A stretch of DNA of 64,000 bases. Origin: Oceanirhabdus sp. W0125-5. GTDB taxonomy: Bacteria > Bacillota > Clostridia > Clostridiales > Clostridiaceae. The notes under the pieces were generated by a model. It did no database searches. It was given only the letters and a program-made list of their open reading frames with translations, and had not been told where the DNA came from. The stretch spans positions 3,196,001-3,260,000 of the forward strand of contig NZ_CP115913.1 in the NCBI RefSeq assembly GCF_027938815.1. Direction: 5' to 3'. Position 1 is the stretch's first letter. Each line of letters begins with the position of its first letter. Positions 1 to 7,718 of this stretch are shown here, piece by piece. A program made the translations under genes and the position numbers.

Positions 1-423
1 GAAATGGGCGGGCACGATGAAAATATTTCCTTTGAAAAAGCAGTTGAACTAATAGGTTTAGAATTAGCTGAAAAAGTAAAAGCGATCTCAATTGCAGTTT
101 ACAATAAATGTGCAAGTTATGCTTTGACAAGAGGAATTATTTTGGCAGACACAAAATTTGAGTTTGGTTTGGATGAGAATGGGGAATTAGTACTTGGGGA
201 TGAAGTTTTGACACCAGATTCCAGCCGTTTTTGGCCACTTGATAAATATGAGGTGGGTAGGGAACAAGAAAGTTTTGATAAGCAATACCTTAGGGATTGG
301 TTAAAAGCAAAGGGATATGTAGATAAAGCACCTGATGTTTTACCACAGGAGGTTTTGGATATTACAAAAGAAAAATATTTAAACTGTTATGAGAAAATAA
401 CAGGTAGAAAATTTGAATATTAA
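1..423 (+). CDS. purC: SAICAR synthase, C-terminal part (truncated by window edge)
   Basis: Purine biosynthesis: ATP-dependent joining of aspartate to CAIR to give SAICAR in the cytoplasm. The frame is open from base 1, so the true start lies upstream; about 140 C-terminal residues are visible. Recognisable family features are the segment GIILADTKFEFG, followed by the catalytic-site region LTPDSSRFWP and the C-terminal QYLRDWL / LPQEVLDIT stretch typical of the longer PurC form of roughly 290-300 residues. No other pur gene follows; the next gene is an unrelated regulator after 45 bases, so this is the last gene of its unit here. The stop is TAA at 421-423. Confidence 0.9.
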   Translation, partial: EMGGHDENISFEKAVELIGLELAEKVKAISIAVYNKCASYALTRGIILADTKFEFGLDENGELVLGDEVLTPDSSRFWPLDKYEVGREQESFDKQYLRDWLKAKGYVDKAPDVLPQEVLDITKEKYLNCYEKITGRKFEY

Positions 424-467
424 ATTTTACTTTGAGAATTTGTTTTAATGTATATAGGGGGGAAACA

Positions 468-1289
468 ATGAAGGATGTTGTTGGTTCAAATATAGCACGT
501 TATCGAAAAGAACGAAACTTAACACAAGAGGAACTGGCAAAACAGCTTAGTATAACATATCAAGCTATAAGTAAATGGGAAAACGGGCAAACAAAACCAG
601 ATATATCTCTTCTTCCGGTTCTGGCATCTATACTTAATGTTAGCATAGATAGTCTTATGGGGTATTCCCATAATTTTGACCCTCGTTCTTATTATGAAGA
701 CGTCTACAATAAAGATGAATACTTTTGGGGAGTACAGCCGTCCACTATGTGCCTAAAAGTATTAGAATTGATGCCCCCTACAAAATCATTAAGTTTACTT
801 GATATAGGATGTGGGGAAGGAAAAGATTCCGTTTTTTTTGCACGTTGCGGATATAAAGTCAGTGCATTTGATATTTCAGATGCTGGTATCCAAAAAACCA
901 AAAGATTAGCTGAAAAAGCAAATGTATATGTTGATGCGTTTAAAGCTAATATATGGGATTTTAGGTTAGAAAAAAAATATGATATTCTATTTTCAAATGG
1001 TGTTTTGCACCATTTGAAATCTGAATTAAGAGAAGAAATATTTGCAAATTATAAAGAATTTACAGAAGACGGGGGATTAAATGCACTACAGTGTTTGGTT
1101 GAAAAACCATTTATCAGTCATGTACCAGGAAAATACAGTAATTCTGAACATTGGAAATCAGGGCAACTGTTCACGTTATATCATGACTGGTTCATAGAAG
1201 AATGTTCTGAATATGTATTTGATTGTAATTCATCAGGGATTCCTCATAAGCATGCTGCTAACAGAATGTATGCGAGGAAGATTATATAG
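468..1289 (+). CDS. XRE-type HTH regulator fused to SAM-dependent methyltransferase
   Basis: A 273-residue two-domain protein. Residues 1-60 form a helix-turn-helix of the XRE/Cro type (LTQEELAKQL, QAISKWENGQ). Residues about 85-273 are a class I methyltransferase; motif I is LLDIGCGEGKDS near residue 110, followed by an acidic residue in FDISDAG and a motif IV-like FSNGVLHHL, resembling the TehB/Methyltransf_11 group. The start at 468 is chosen because it sits 5-8 bases after a GGGGGGAAA ribosome site and gives a normal HTH N-terminus; a TTG at 432 in the same frame has no such site. The fusion suggests a regulator coupled to a methylation reaction; the substrate cannot be told. A mutilated copy of its 3' end lies at 3892-4010. 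Confidence 0.85.
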   Translation: MKDVVGSNIARYRKERNLTQEELAKQLSITYQAISKWENGQTKPDISLLPVLASILNVSIDSLMGYSHNFDPRSYYEDVYNKDEYFWGVQPSTMCLKVLELMPPTKSLSLLDIGCGEGKDSVFFARCGYKVSAFDISDAGIQKTKRLAEKANVYVDAFKANIWDFRLEKKYDILFSNGVLHHLKSELREEIFANYKEFTEDGGLNALQCLVEKPFISHVPGKYSNSEHWKSGQLFTLYHDWFIEECSEYVFDCNSSGIPHKHAANRMYARKII

Positions 1290-1318
1290 AACTTGGGGGT
1301 ATTAAGGAGATATAGAGT

Positions 1319-1348
1319 AAGGTAGTGGCATAGCCGCTGCCTTTTTTT
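1319..1348 (+). terminator. Rho-independent terminator after the XRE-methyltransferase gene
   Basis: GGTAGTGGC and GCCGCTGCC pair across a short ATA loop (with G-U pairs) and are followed by seven T. It lies 30 bases after the stop of the upstream gene. Confidence 0.8.
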
Positions 1349-1452
1349 GTATCTTTATATAAAAGAATGAATAATATGGATTTATATAGTAAAATAAGTA
1401 TATACATATGGCATATAAAAATAACTTTTCAATTACTTATAAAAACTAAGAC

Positions 1453-1487
1453 GAAAAAACTAATGGCAGAGTCATAGCTCCGCCATT
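1453..1487 (-). terminator. Rho-independent terminator of the minus-strand secreted-protein gene
   Basis: AATGGCGGAGC pairs with a near-complementary arm around a short loop; read on the minus strand it is followed by a T-rich run (the A-run at 1453-1460). It sits 30 bases downstream of the minus-strand gene ending at 1518. Confidence 0.7.
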
Positions 1488-1517
1488 TATAGTATAGATA
1501 AAATATAGATATTCGAA

Positions 1518-2786
1518 TTATTTTATCTTATCATTAAGGTAATCATACGTAATGATAGCTTCCTTAGTGTCGATAGTAAATACTCCACCTCCATCATACG
1601 TATAAATTCTCACTTGATAAGATACTTTTCCGTATAATTCAAGAAGTATATCATTTGCTGATGTATCCATTCTGGGTAATATTGTAAAAACAACTGGTAC
1701 TGTATAAGAATCGAAATTCATTGGATGATAAAATGTTGAGTTAATTTTAACTCTATAATGAGATGCAGCGCTAAGTTCTTTTTCCACTCCACCTTCCATG
1801 CTTTTACCAAATAAGTTATCCAAAGACCATGTAATTGGTAAGAATTTTCCTACTGTATCTAAAAAAATGTAATATAGTAATTTTTGATGGGGATCTGAAA
1901 CTTCTTCTACATCAGGTGATACTCCCACTACGGTAGTTCTTCCATCTAAGGACTTAATACCTAAAGTTATACTATCAACTCCGTTACATTCTATTGAATA
2001 ATATTGATCTTCTACATTAACATTATTTGTATATGAAAACAAGTCAAGAAGCATTTGTCTTTGTTCATTAGATTTACCTCTATAAGCTCTCATAAATACA
2101 CCTGTTTTATCAATACCACTATCAATTAGAGCGGTCTTATAACCTTCGTATGTAAATTCAGGATACGTCTCTCCTCCACCATCTTCTACTGGAATGTAAA
2201 GATTCTTTACATCTTCTCCTGTTGTTTTGATTGCTGGAATAGTATTTTTCTTTATTAATGATTGATTCAATATAGGTTGTCCAATATTGAAAAACATTCC
2301 TGAATCAAGGTTGTCATTCTGAATAGTTAATGCAAGAAAATATCTTTCCTTATCAAATAACTTTTCAAATCTAATTATTGAAGGAAATTTTTCGCCATTT
2401 ATAAATGCATCGCCCCTAATAATACCGTATAGCATCATATTTCCATCAATGTTTATTTTCTTAACTTTATCTTTAAAGTTAAGAATTACATTTTGACTAT
2501 TTAATACAAATTCCCCACTTAATGAAACTTCAAACTCATCATTTTTCTCTGTTTGCTCAATAATAGTATCATAATCAAATAGTATATTAGATTGCTTAAT
2601 CACCTCATCTTTTGATAAATTAAAGTTTTCTTTGAGTAAACTTACCGAGTTTCCTATTTCCCCCATAAATTTTAAGTTCAAAGACTTGCCTTTACCGTGA
2701 TTAACTTTTCTGGACACAGCAAAAGCAGGAACAGAAAGATTAATTAATAATAAGAAAACCATAGTAAAAATTATCTTTTTTTTCAT
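1518..2786 (-). CDS. Secreted protein of unknown function
   Basis: 422 residues with a clear Sec signal peptide: KKK at the N-terminus, a hydrophobic core (IFTMVFLLLINLSV) and an AFA cleavage-type motif near residue 24. The mature part is rich in beta-type sequence and mentions no family motif I recognise; it has no Cys after the signal so it is not a lipoprotein, and no LPXTG sorting signal or second membrane helix is seen, so it is probably released or loosely wall bound. The start is supported by an AAAGGGGTG ribosome site 8 bases upstream on the minus strand. It is monocistronic with its own terminator and is transcribed convergently to the XRE-methyltransferase gene. Function not assigned. 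Confidence 0.8.
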   Translation of the reverse strand: MKKKIIFTMVFLLLINLSVPAFAVSRKVNHGKGKSLNLKFMGEIGNSVSLLKENFNLSKDEVIKQSNILFDYDTIIEQTEKNDEFEVSLSGEFVLNSQNVILNFKDKVKKINIDGNMMLYGIIRGDAFINGEKFPSIIRFEKLFDKERYFLALTIQNDNLDSGMFFNIGQPILNQSLIKKNTIPAIKTTGEDVKNLYIPVEDGGGETYPEFTYEGYKTALIDSGIDKTGVFMRAYRGKSNEQRQMLLDLFSYTNNVNVEDQYYSIECNGVDSITLGIKSLDGRTTVVGVSPDVEEVSDPHQKLLYYIFLDTVGKFLPITWSLDNLFGKSMEGGVEKELSAASHYRVKINSTFYHPMNFDSYTVPVVFTILPRMDTSANDILLELYGKVSYQVRIYTYDGGGVFTIDTKEAIITYDYLNDKIK

Positions 2787-3096
2787 ATTTTTACACCCCT
2801 TTCTACGATATTATATAATGTTTTTAGTTATATGTAAATAAATTTTTTTATATATTTAACTTATTCTTTGAAATAAAATATTTAAGCAAGTAATTACGCA
2901 CTTTCTTATTGCATAATATTATTAATTAGTATAAAATGTAAATAATAACTATGCTTGTTTGTTGATATTTTTTTTTACTATTATAAAATTCAATTCATAT
3001 TTACTGATCTTATATAGATTTAAGTTATATAATACTGTTTTGAAAGGTAGGTGTAATTTTCTGAAGTGCAAATAATAAAACACTCAGAATAAATTT
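2787..3096. other. AT-rich divergent intergenic region
   Basis: About 310 bases between the divergent secreted-protein gene and the small anchored-protein gene. It is very AT-rich and should hold both promoters; several TATAAT-like hexamers occur but none has a convincing -35 partner. A GAAAGGTAGGTG element at 3041-3052 looks like a ribosome site but has no suitable start codon behind it. No gene, repeat or strong hairpin was seen. Confidence 0.4.
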
Positions 3097-3630
3097 ATGA
3101 ATTTCATTAGAAAAATAACAACCAAACACTTTTTCATTATTGCTATTTGTTTATTGGTTCTTTTAAGTTTTTTTAAACTCTACTCTTATTCAGCAAAATA
3201 TAAAGCAAAATTAGGAACTGTTTATATAAAGCAGCTAGAATTAATAAAATTTCACAGTTATTTTTTAGAAGAAAATATTTTAAATAATAATCTTTCAAAG
3301 GAACAATGGAATAAAGATTTTAACAGTATTCAAAATTATACTATGACATTATTTTGGAATGAGGATACAACTTTCGTATCCGATTTGTTTCAATGGAATA
3401 ACTTTTTTAATAAATATGGAAATTACGAAGAAATAATTTCAGATGAGAATAAACAAAAGGAACTTATATCTGAATTAAAACACATAAATAAATATCTTGA
3501 AAGAATCATAACAGAAGCTTATGATTATCAAAAATCAGAGCTTAGATATTCTTTTTTTTATAAAGAATATAAAAATCGATTTTTTTATGACTATTTAAAT
3601 AAAACTTCCATAGAGGATTATACTGAGTAA
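3097..3630 (+). CDS. Small membrane-anchored protein of unknown function
   Basis: 177 residues. Residues about 11-30 (HFFIIAICLLVLLSFFKLYS) form one membrane helix after a basic N-terminus, giving an N-in signal-anchor with a ~145-residue outside domain. That domain is charged, aromatic-rich and predicted mostly helical; I do not recognise the family. The ATG at 3097 is the only ATG downstream of the frame's upstream stop, but no clear ribosome site precedes it (the best GGTAGGTG lies 45 bases away), so expression or the exact start is uncertain. It stands alone: no partner gene follows before the methyltransferase ghost and IS element. Confidence 0.5.
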   Translation: MNFIRKITTKHFFIIAICLLVLLSFFKLYSYSAKYKAKLGTVYIKQLELIKFHSYFLEENILNNNLSKEQWNKDFNSIQNYTMTLFWNEDTTFVSDLFQWNNFFNKYGNYEEIISDENKQKELISELKHINKYLERIITEAYDYQKSELRYSFFYKEYKNRFFYDYLNKTSIEDYTE

Positions 3631-3891
3631 ATTTATTCCTAACACTTATTATAATGTTGAGCTCTTTGCCAAAGTATATCGAAAATACTGGTAAATAGAG
3701 AATAAAAATAATATTTACTAGGTGTTAGTTGTATTGTTGAATTGAGATACGTGATGAATCTAAATTTACTGAAAAATGAAATAATTGTGTAAACAAAAAG
3801 AGAATCTTAGTATATACTTTGATAGCTAATAGTATTACTTATGTACTTGGATTAATTATGTTTAAAATATATTAACTATAAGAGAAATGAG

Positions 3892-4010
3892 ATGGGGGAT
3901 TAAATGCACTACAGTGTTTGGTTGAAAAACCATTTATTATGTATTTGATTGTAATTCATCAGGGATTCCTCATAAGCATGCTGCTAACAGAATGTATGCG
4001 AGGAAGATTA
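3892..4010 (+). pseudogene. Ghost copy of the XRE-methyltransferase 3' end with internal deletion
   Basis: 3893-3938 is near-identical to 1071-1114 and 3939-4010 to about 1211-1284 of the methyltransferase gene; the roughly 96 bases between are missing. The shared stretches include GATTCCTCATAAGCATGC and AATGTATGCGAGGAAG. The copy has no start, HTH or motif I and cannot code for an enzyme. It lies between the small anchored-protein gene and the tnpB element, 2.8 kb downstream of the intact gene in the same orientation, which points to a tandem duplication later eroded. Confidence 0.85.
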
Positions 4011-4312
4011 ATCAGAAATCCACCATAACAAAGTGAGCAAGCCTTTCGTAAATTAGTGAATTCAAAGGATTCGAGCACTTTCGTGTGAAATTGATACGTT
4101 GTTTCATAATGCCACTATTTCATGGGTGAAACACCAACTTCTTGAGCTGATAAAATCTCTCTTGTTAGTCATCGAAAATATTTCTTTCTTTAATATAGAA
4201 AAAATTAATATTCCAATTTCAAAGAAATAAACTGTTAAGTGTAGCAGTTAATACTATTAAGAGGCTAATTCAAAATGAGTTTCAAATCATTTTGAGATTT
4301 AGTCTCTTTAAC
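4011..4312. other. Non-coding stretch with small hairpins upstream of the IS element
   Basis: No complete gene. The segment 4040-4145 contains several short hairpins (CACTTTCGTG, TTTCATGGGTGAAA) and, read on the minus strand, a coding-like but start-less and stop-interrupted frame (ESFEFTNLRKACSL). It looks like a fragment of a larger repeated sequence; I cannot name it. The rest (4146-4312) is AT-rich with CATTTTGAG/TTTGAGATT short repeats. Confidence 0.35.
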
Positions 4313-4454
4313 GTAACTAGCAAAAGTCTCCCATCTTCTATAAGTGGAGATGAATGCGTAACCTTAATACTTTTACATGGATAAAAAATCATAAATGTGA
4401 AATAATAAGAATGAATGTTCTTAAGATTCATTATGATTGTGTTGAAGAGTAAAG

Positions 4455-5564
4455 GTGTTGAAAGTAATGAAAATCAATAAAGCGTATAAATTCAGAATAT
4501 ATCCAAATGAAAATCAAATAGAGATTATTGAAAAATCTTTTGGTTGTTCAAGATATGTATATAATCATTTCTTAAACCAAAGGAATGAAATATATAAAGC
4601 AGAAAAAAGATGTATGAAATATACAGAACAACAAAATCAATTACCAAGTATGAAAAAAGAACTTGTATGGCTTAAAGAAGTTGATAGTACATCACTGCAG
4701 ATGTCAATAAGAAATCTTGATGCTGCATTCAAAAATTTCTTTGAAGGTAGAGCAGACAGACCAAAATTCAAAAGTAAAAGAGACAACTATAAAACATATA
4801 CAAGTAATTTTGTGAATAACAATATTGAAATTAAAAAAAATAAAATAAAACTGCCTAAATTGAAATATGTTAATGCAAAAATTCATAGATATTTTGAAGG
4901 TAGAGTAATAAATGCTACTGTTTCTAAAACATCAAGTGGTAAATATTTTGTATCTATATGTGTTGAAACAAAGATAGAGCCATTAAAAAAAGTATCGGGG
5001 AATGTTGGTATAGACTTAGGGTTATGTCATTTTGCAATATTATCAAATGGTGAAAAGATTGAAAATCCTAAGTATCTAAAAAAGTCATTAGATAAATTGG
5101 CAAAGGAACAAAGAAAATTAAGTAGTAAAGAAAAAGACAGTAACAATTGGAATAAGCAAAGAATAAAGGTTGCTAGACTACATGAACGTATATCTAATCA
5201 AAGATTAGACTTCATCCATAAGCTATCTAAAAGAATTATAAGCGATAATCAAGTTATAATTCTTGAAGATTTATCAGTTAAAAATATGATGAAGAATGAT
5301 AAATTAGCTCAAAGTATTTCAGATGCAAGTTGGTATAAATTTGTTACTATTCTAGATTATAAGGCAAAATGGTATGGAAGAAAAATTCATAAAATAAATA
5401 GATGGTATCCATCATCTAAAACATGCAATAATTGTGATCATGTTTTAGATGAAATGCCAATGCATATAAGAGAATGGAAATGTCCTAAATGCGATAGCAT
5501 TCATGATAGGGATATAAATGCCAGTAGGAATATCTTGAAGCAAGGGTTATTAGAAATAGCCTAA
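4455..5564 (+). CDS. tnpB: TnpB, RNA-guided RuvC-type nuclease of IS200/IS605
   Basis: 369 residues, the usual TnpB length. N-terminal KAYKFRIYPNENQ and WLKEVDST are family hallmarks; the split RuvC site is complete (D in VGIDLGL, E in IILEDLSV, D in HDRDINAS) and a four-Cys zinc ribbon is present (CNNC...CPKC) before the last Asp. Known TnpBs use a right-end-derived RNA to cut target DNA next to a TAM that equals the insertion site, promoting retention of the element. GTG at 4455 starts the longest frame; ATG at 4467, 11 bases after AAAGGTG, gives the more typical N-terminus MKINKAYKF and may be the true start. It is 60 percent-like to, but clearly diverged from, the copy at 52007 by eye. 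Confidence 0.9.
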   Translation: MLKVMKINKAYKFRIYPNENQIEIIEKSFGCSRYVYNHFLNQRNEIYKAEKRCMKYTEQQNQLPSMKKELVWLKEVDSTSLQMSIRNLDAAFKNFFEGRADRPKFKSKRDNYKTYTSNFVNNNIEIKKNKIKLPKLKYVNAKIHRYFEGRVINATVSKTSSGKYFVSICVETKIEPLKKVSGNVGIDLGLCHFAILSNGEKIENPKYLKKSLDKLAKEQRKLSSKEKDSNNWNKQRIKVARLHERISNQRLDFIHKLSKRIISDNQVIILEDLSVKNMMKNDKLAQSISDASWYKFVTILDYKAKWYGRKIHKINRWYPSSKTCNNCDHVLDEMPMHIREWKCPKCDSIHDRDINASRNILKQGLLEIA

Positions 5565-5696
5565 AAAAATAAGAACCGTAGGTCTTACGGGGATAGCCTG
5601 TGGAGAAAGTAGATTGCGAAATCTGTGAAGCAGGAAAAGTTCTTGGATACACCAAGAAGCCCCCACTTCAGCGTGAGTAAGTGGAGGGTAGTTCAC
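5450..5696 (+). ncRNA. Putative TnpB guide RNA (omega/reRNA), copy 1
   Basis: The 3' end of tnpB and the 130 bases to the right end form the position where these elements encode their guide RNA. Structured parts are visible: GAACCGTAGGTCTTACGG, ACTTTTCC-type arms, CTTGGATACACCAAG, and the end hairpin CCCCCACTTC/GTAAGTGGAGGG. If it follows known elements, the guide is the flanking DNA just after 5696 (about 5697-5716). The 5' boundary is a guess. Confidence 0.55.
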
Positions 5697-5762
5697 TTAT
5701 ATTTGTAGATAATTTATAATTTTACAAAGTCTAATTCAAGCGATTATGGTTGAATCTTCACT

Positions 5763-6165
5763 GTCTTTTTGTGTTTTGTAAATTGTATGGTTTGAAATTT
5801 GAGTTGCCTTTTTTTATCTGTTTAATATTAGCAAAAAATAAATAATCAATTCCTTTAAGTTTAATTTCTAGGAATTGATTATTTACCAAATTCTAATTTA
5901 ATCAGAAATACATTTTCTTCTATTAAAAACATTCCCTTCTTACTAATTTTACTTCTAAAAATCAAATCATCTCTAAAGATTGAGAATTAAATAAAATCTC
6001 TAAATCCTTAATTCTTTTTTCATTTCTAATTAAATATATTTTTAATAAAGCTTTAAAAGGTATTACTTTGAAAACACAGTTACTTGTAGATTAACTTTCT
6101 AATTATAACATAAATGATTTAAAAAATCTACAAGTTATCTGAATCTTCTTAACTTTCATTCTTGC
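5763..6165. repeat. 0.4-kb intergenic repeat, copy A (direct repeat with 13559-14013)
   Basis: About 400 bases roughly 90 percent identical, by eye, to 13559-14013 in the same orientation. Contains a perfect 14-base inverted repeat AATAATCAATTCCT (5839-5852) / AGGAATTGATTATT, and an 11-base pair ACTTGTAGATT / AATCTACAAGT (6081-6132). On the minus strand there is TATAAT near 6107-6102 and, 250 bases on, the 14-base hairpin followed by TTATTTTTT, i.e. promoter and terminator enclosing a transcript of about 250 nt. No intact protein frame runs through both copies: the best minus frame is broken by stops and by a one-base indel between copies. Copy B carries ~54 extra bases near 13895-13948. Confidence 0.75.
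5839..5882 (-). terminator. Terminator of the putative minus-strand transcript in repeat copy A
   Basis: Perfect 14-base stem AATAATCAATTCCT/AGGAATTGATTATT with a 15-base loop; on the minus strand it is followed by TTATTTTTTGC. The same structure ends the unit in copy B (13637-13680). Confidence 0.6.
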
Positions 6166-6221
6166 TTTTTTCTTAGGCTGTATATGTTGCTTTGCTAGTT
6201 ATTGAGTGAATTTTAGTAGCA

Positions 6222-6299
6222 ACAAGTAATTTACATTCCATTCCAATTTCTTGAAGTACCTATGGGGTGATTATAAGACTCCTATCTTCTATAAGTGGG
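6222..6299. repeat. Eroded mobile-element remnants at the 3' end of the AraC gene
   Basis: 6272-6298 carries CTATCTTCTATAAGTGGG, matching the left-end hairpin core of the two IS200/IS605 elements (4332-4349 and 51793-51809) with a degenerate outer stem. Just before it, 6222-6270 (CAAGTAATTTACATTCC, TTCCAATTTCTTGA, GGGGT) matches 30553-30600 at most positions. No transposase gene is present here. The stop codon of the AraC gene lies inside this footprint. Confidence 0.6.
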
Positions 6300-7479
6300 T
6301 TTTCCTATATTGAGTTGGTGTCATCCCATAAAATGATTTAAACTTTTTTGTGAAATAATATGTATAGTTAAAACCAGTTGCTTCAGAAATCTCAGTAACG
6401 TTCATTTGTGATCTAAGGAGTAAGTTCGCGGCCTTTTCAAGTCGTTTATTTTCCCTTACTTTAGAAAATGTTGCTCTTACTTCAGTAGAAAACTTTTTAG
6501 ATACGTACTTATAATTTAAATCTAACTTATCACATATATCATTGAGGGAAGACTTGTCTAGAATGTTGTTCTCTAAATATTCTAAAAGTAATTTAGTACT
6601 CTCAGAGTAATCAGTATTCTTTTCAAGATTTTTGATCTTTTGTTTGTAATATTTCAGTATTTTAAACTGAAATAACAATATATCATTAGGTGAATTGAGT
6701 TTTTCAACTTCTCTGATAAACATATCAGAAGCACTGAATGCTTCCTCAGAACTCATCCCCAATTTAATAGCAGACCGTGCAATAATTGTTGTACCAACAA
6801 TAACCCTGTTCTTTTGACTTCTAATAGGATTATCTGCAAGAGGCGGCAGTATAAGAGATCTAAAACTCTTCCCTAACATGGTAACAATATCAATGTCTTT
6901 AGTAAGGGCATCATTAAAGAGCTTTTCCTCTGTATATAAAGAATGATGTTTGATTCTTCTGCCAGTATCTATTTTTATTTCTTCATAGTCAGCAGATTCT
7001 TTATAGTGTAAGTCAATCTCTTTTAACTGCATTTGTCTTTGAGAATTAGATGCAATAATCATCAACTCCATGAAACTGGATAATTGACTTTGTCTGATAA
7101 GAGGTAGTCTCTCATAATACTTTATGAACTTAAGATTTTCTTGAAGCGTATTATCAGTCAAAGCAGTATTAATCTTCATAGGACCCATAAATAAAGTACC
7201 TGAATAATTTGATTTGAAATACAGGTGTACATAAAAAAGAATTTCATTACATTCGAGATAAAGTATTCCGGAAGTCATATCAGTATTATTAGAACTCTCT
7301 AAAATTTTATTACGAATATAGCCATCACATGGCTCTAACAAAGTTTGTTCAATAGCTAGTTCTCCTAACTCGTAATTCTTATCAAAATAATTGACATAAT
7401 AACCAGTAGTCATTGTTAACATAGTACAGACTTGGTCTATGTGTCTTTCAATCAACTGTCCTTTAGAATTATATAACAT
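6289..7479 (-). CDS. AraC-family transcriptional regulator
   Basis: 396 residues. The C-terminal ~95 residues carry two HTH motifs of the AraC/XylS type (SLNDICDKLDLNYKYVSKKF and MNVTEISEATGFNYTYYFTK, then FKSFYGMTPTQYRK). The N-terminal ~280 residues are a sensor part, with a middle helical region; it may be a sugar-related input like PocR-type domains but no firm assignment is possible. Start supported by a GGAGGG site 5 bases upstream on the minus strand. It is divergent from the small membrane protein/GH3 operon (104-base gap), so it most likely controls that operon. The last residues HL and the TAG stop come from an IS-end-like sequence, so the original C-terminus has probably been replaced by a few residues. 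Confidence 0.9.
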   Translation of the reverse strand: MLYNSKGQLIERHIDQVCTMLTMTTGYYVNYFDKNYELGELAIEQTLLEPCDGYIRNKILESSNNTDMTSGILYLECNEILFYVHLYFKSNYSGTLFMGPMKINTALTDNTLQENLKFIKYYERLPLIRQSQLSSFMELMIIASNSQRQMQLKEIDLHYKESADYEEIKIDTGRRIKHHSLYTEEKLFNDALTKDIDIVTMLGKSFRSLILPPLADNPIRSQKNRVIVGTTIIARSAIKLGMSSEEAFSASDMFIREVEKLNSPNDILLFQFKILKYYKQKIKNLEKNTDYSESTKLLLEYLENNILDKSSLNDICDKLDLNYKYVSKKFSTEVRATFSKVRENKRLEKAANLLLRSQMNVTEISEATGFNYTYYFTKKFKSFYGMTPTQYRKTHL

Positions 7480-7583
7480 GTTCCCTCCTAAACGAAAATG
7501 TATTATATATGACGATTATATATTATCTTTTAGATTTTATATTAGTATACAATAAAATTAATCAGAAAAGAAGGGGAGGAATT

Positions 7584-7718
7584 ATGAAGTCTAAAAAACT
7601 TTTATTTGTGTTATTAGGAGCATTTACATTGGGTATGTTAATATTTGAAACAGTACTCTATGGGGGACATAAAAGAAGCAGCAAACTAATTAAGGAGAAA
7701 CAGCAACATGTTATATAA
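7584..7718 (+). CDS. Small single-pass membrane protein (44 aa), first gene of the GH3 operon
   Basis: Starts with MKSKKLLFVLLGAF and has one membrane helix (residues ~5-26, LLFVLLGAFTLGMLIFETVL) followed by a basic tail. The ATG at 7584 is 4 bases after AAGGGGAGGA, a strong ribosome site. Its stop overlaps the start of the GH3 gene by 11 bases, so the two are translationally coupled. No family recognised; it may be a small membrane partner or simply a coupling ORF. Confidence 0.65.
   Translation: MKSKKLLFVLLGAFTLGMLIFETVLYGGHKRSSKLIKEKQQHVI

Larger units (their letters stand above)
4313..5696 (+). mobile_element. IS200/IS605-type element carrying tnpB only (copy 1)
   Basis: Left end GTAACTAGCA with a subterminal hairpin built on CATCTTCTATAAGTGG (4332-4349); right end has the typical hairpin CCCCCACTTC...GTAAGTGGAGGG and ends near GTTCAC at 5696. 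The same left and right ends bound copy 2 at 51769-53216. Exact cleavage points are uncertain by a few bases because both copies share TTTAAC before the left end, which may be target or element. There is no tnpA, so the element cannot move by itself; TnpB is intact. As expected for this family, there are no terminal inverted repeats and no target duplication. Confidence 0.85.

Noticed and set aside
5763-6165. Repeat copy A as a protein-coding gene on the minus strand
   Set aside because: The best frame has stops in both copies and a one-base indel between them; no start with ribosome site.
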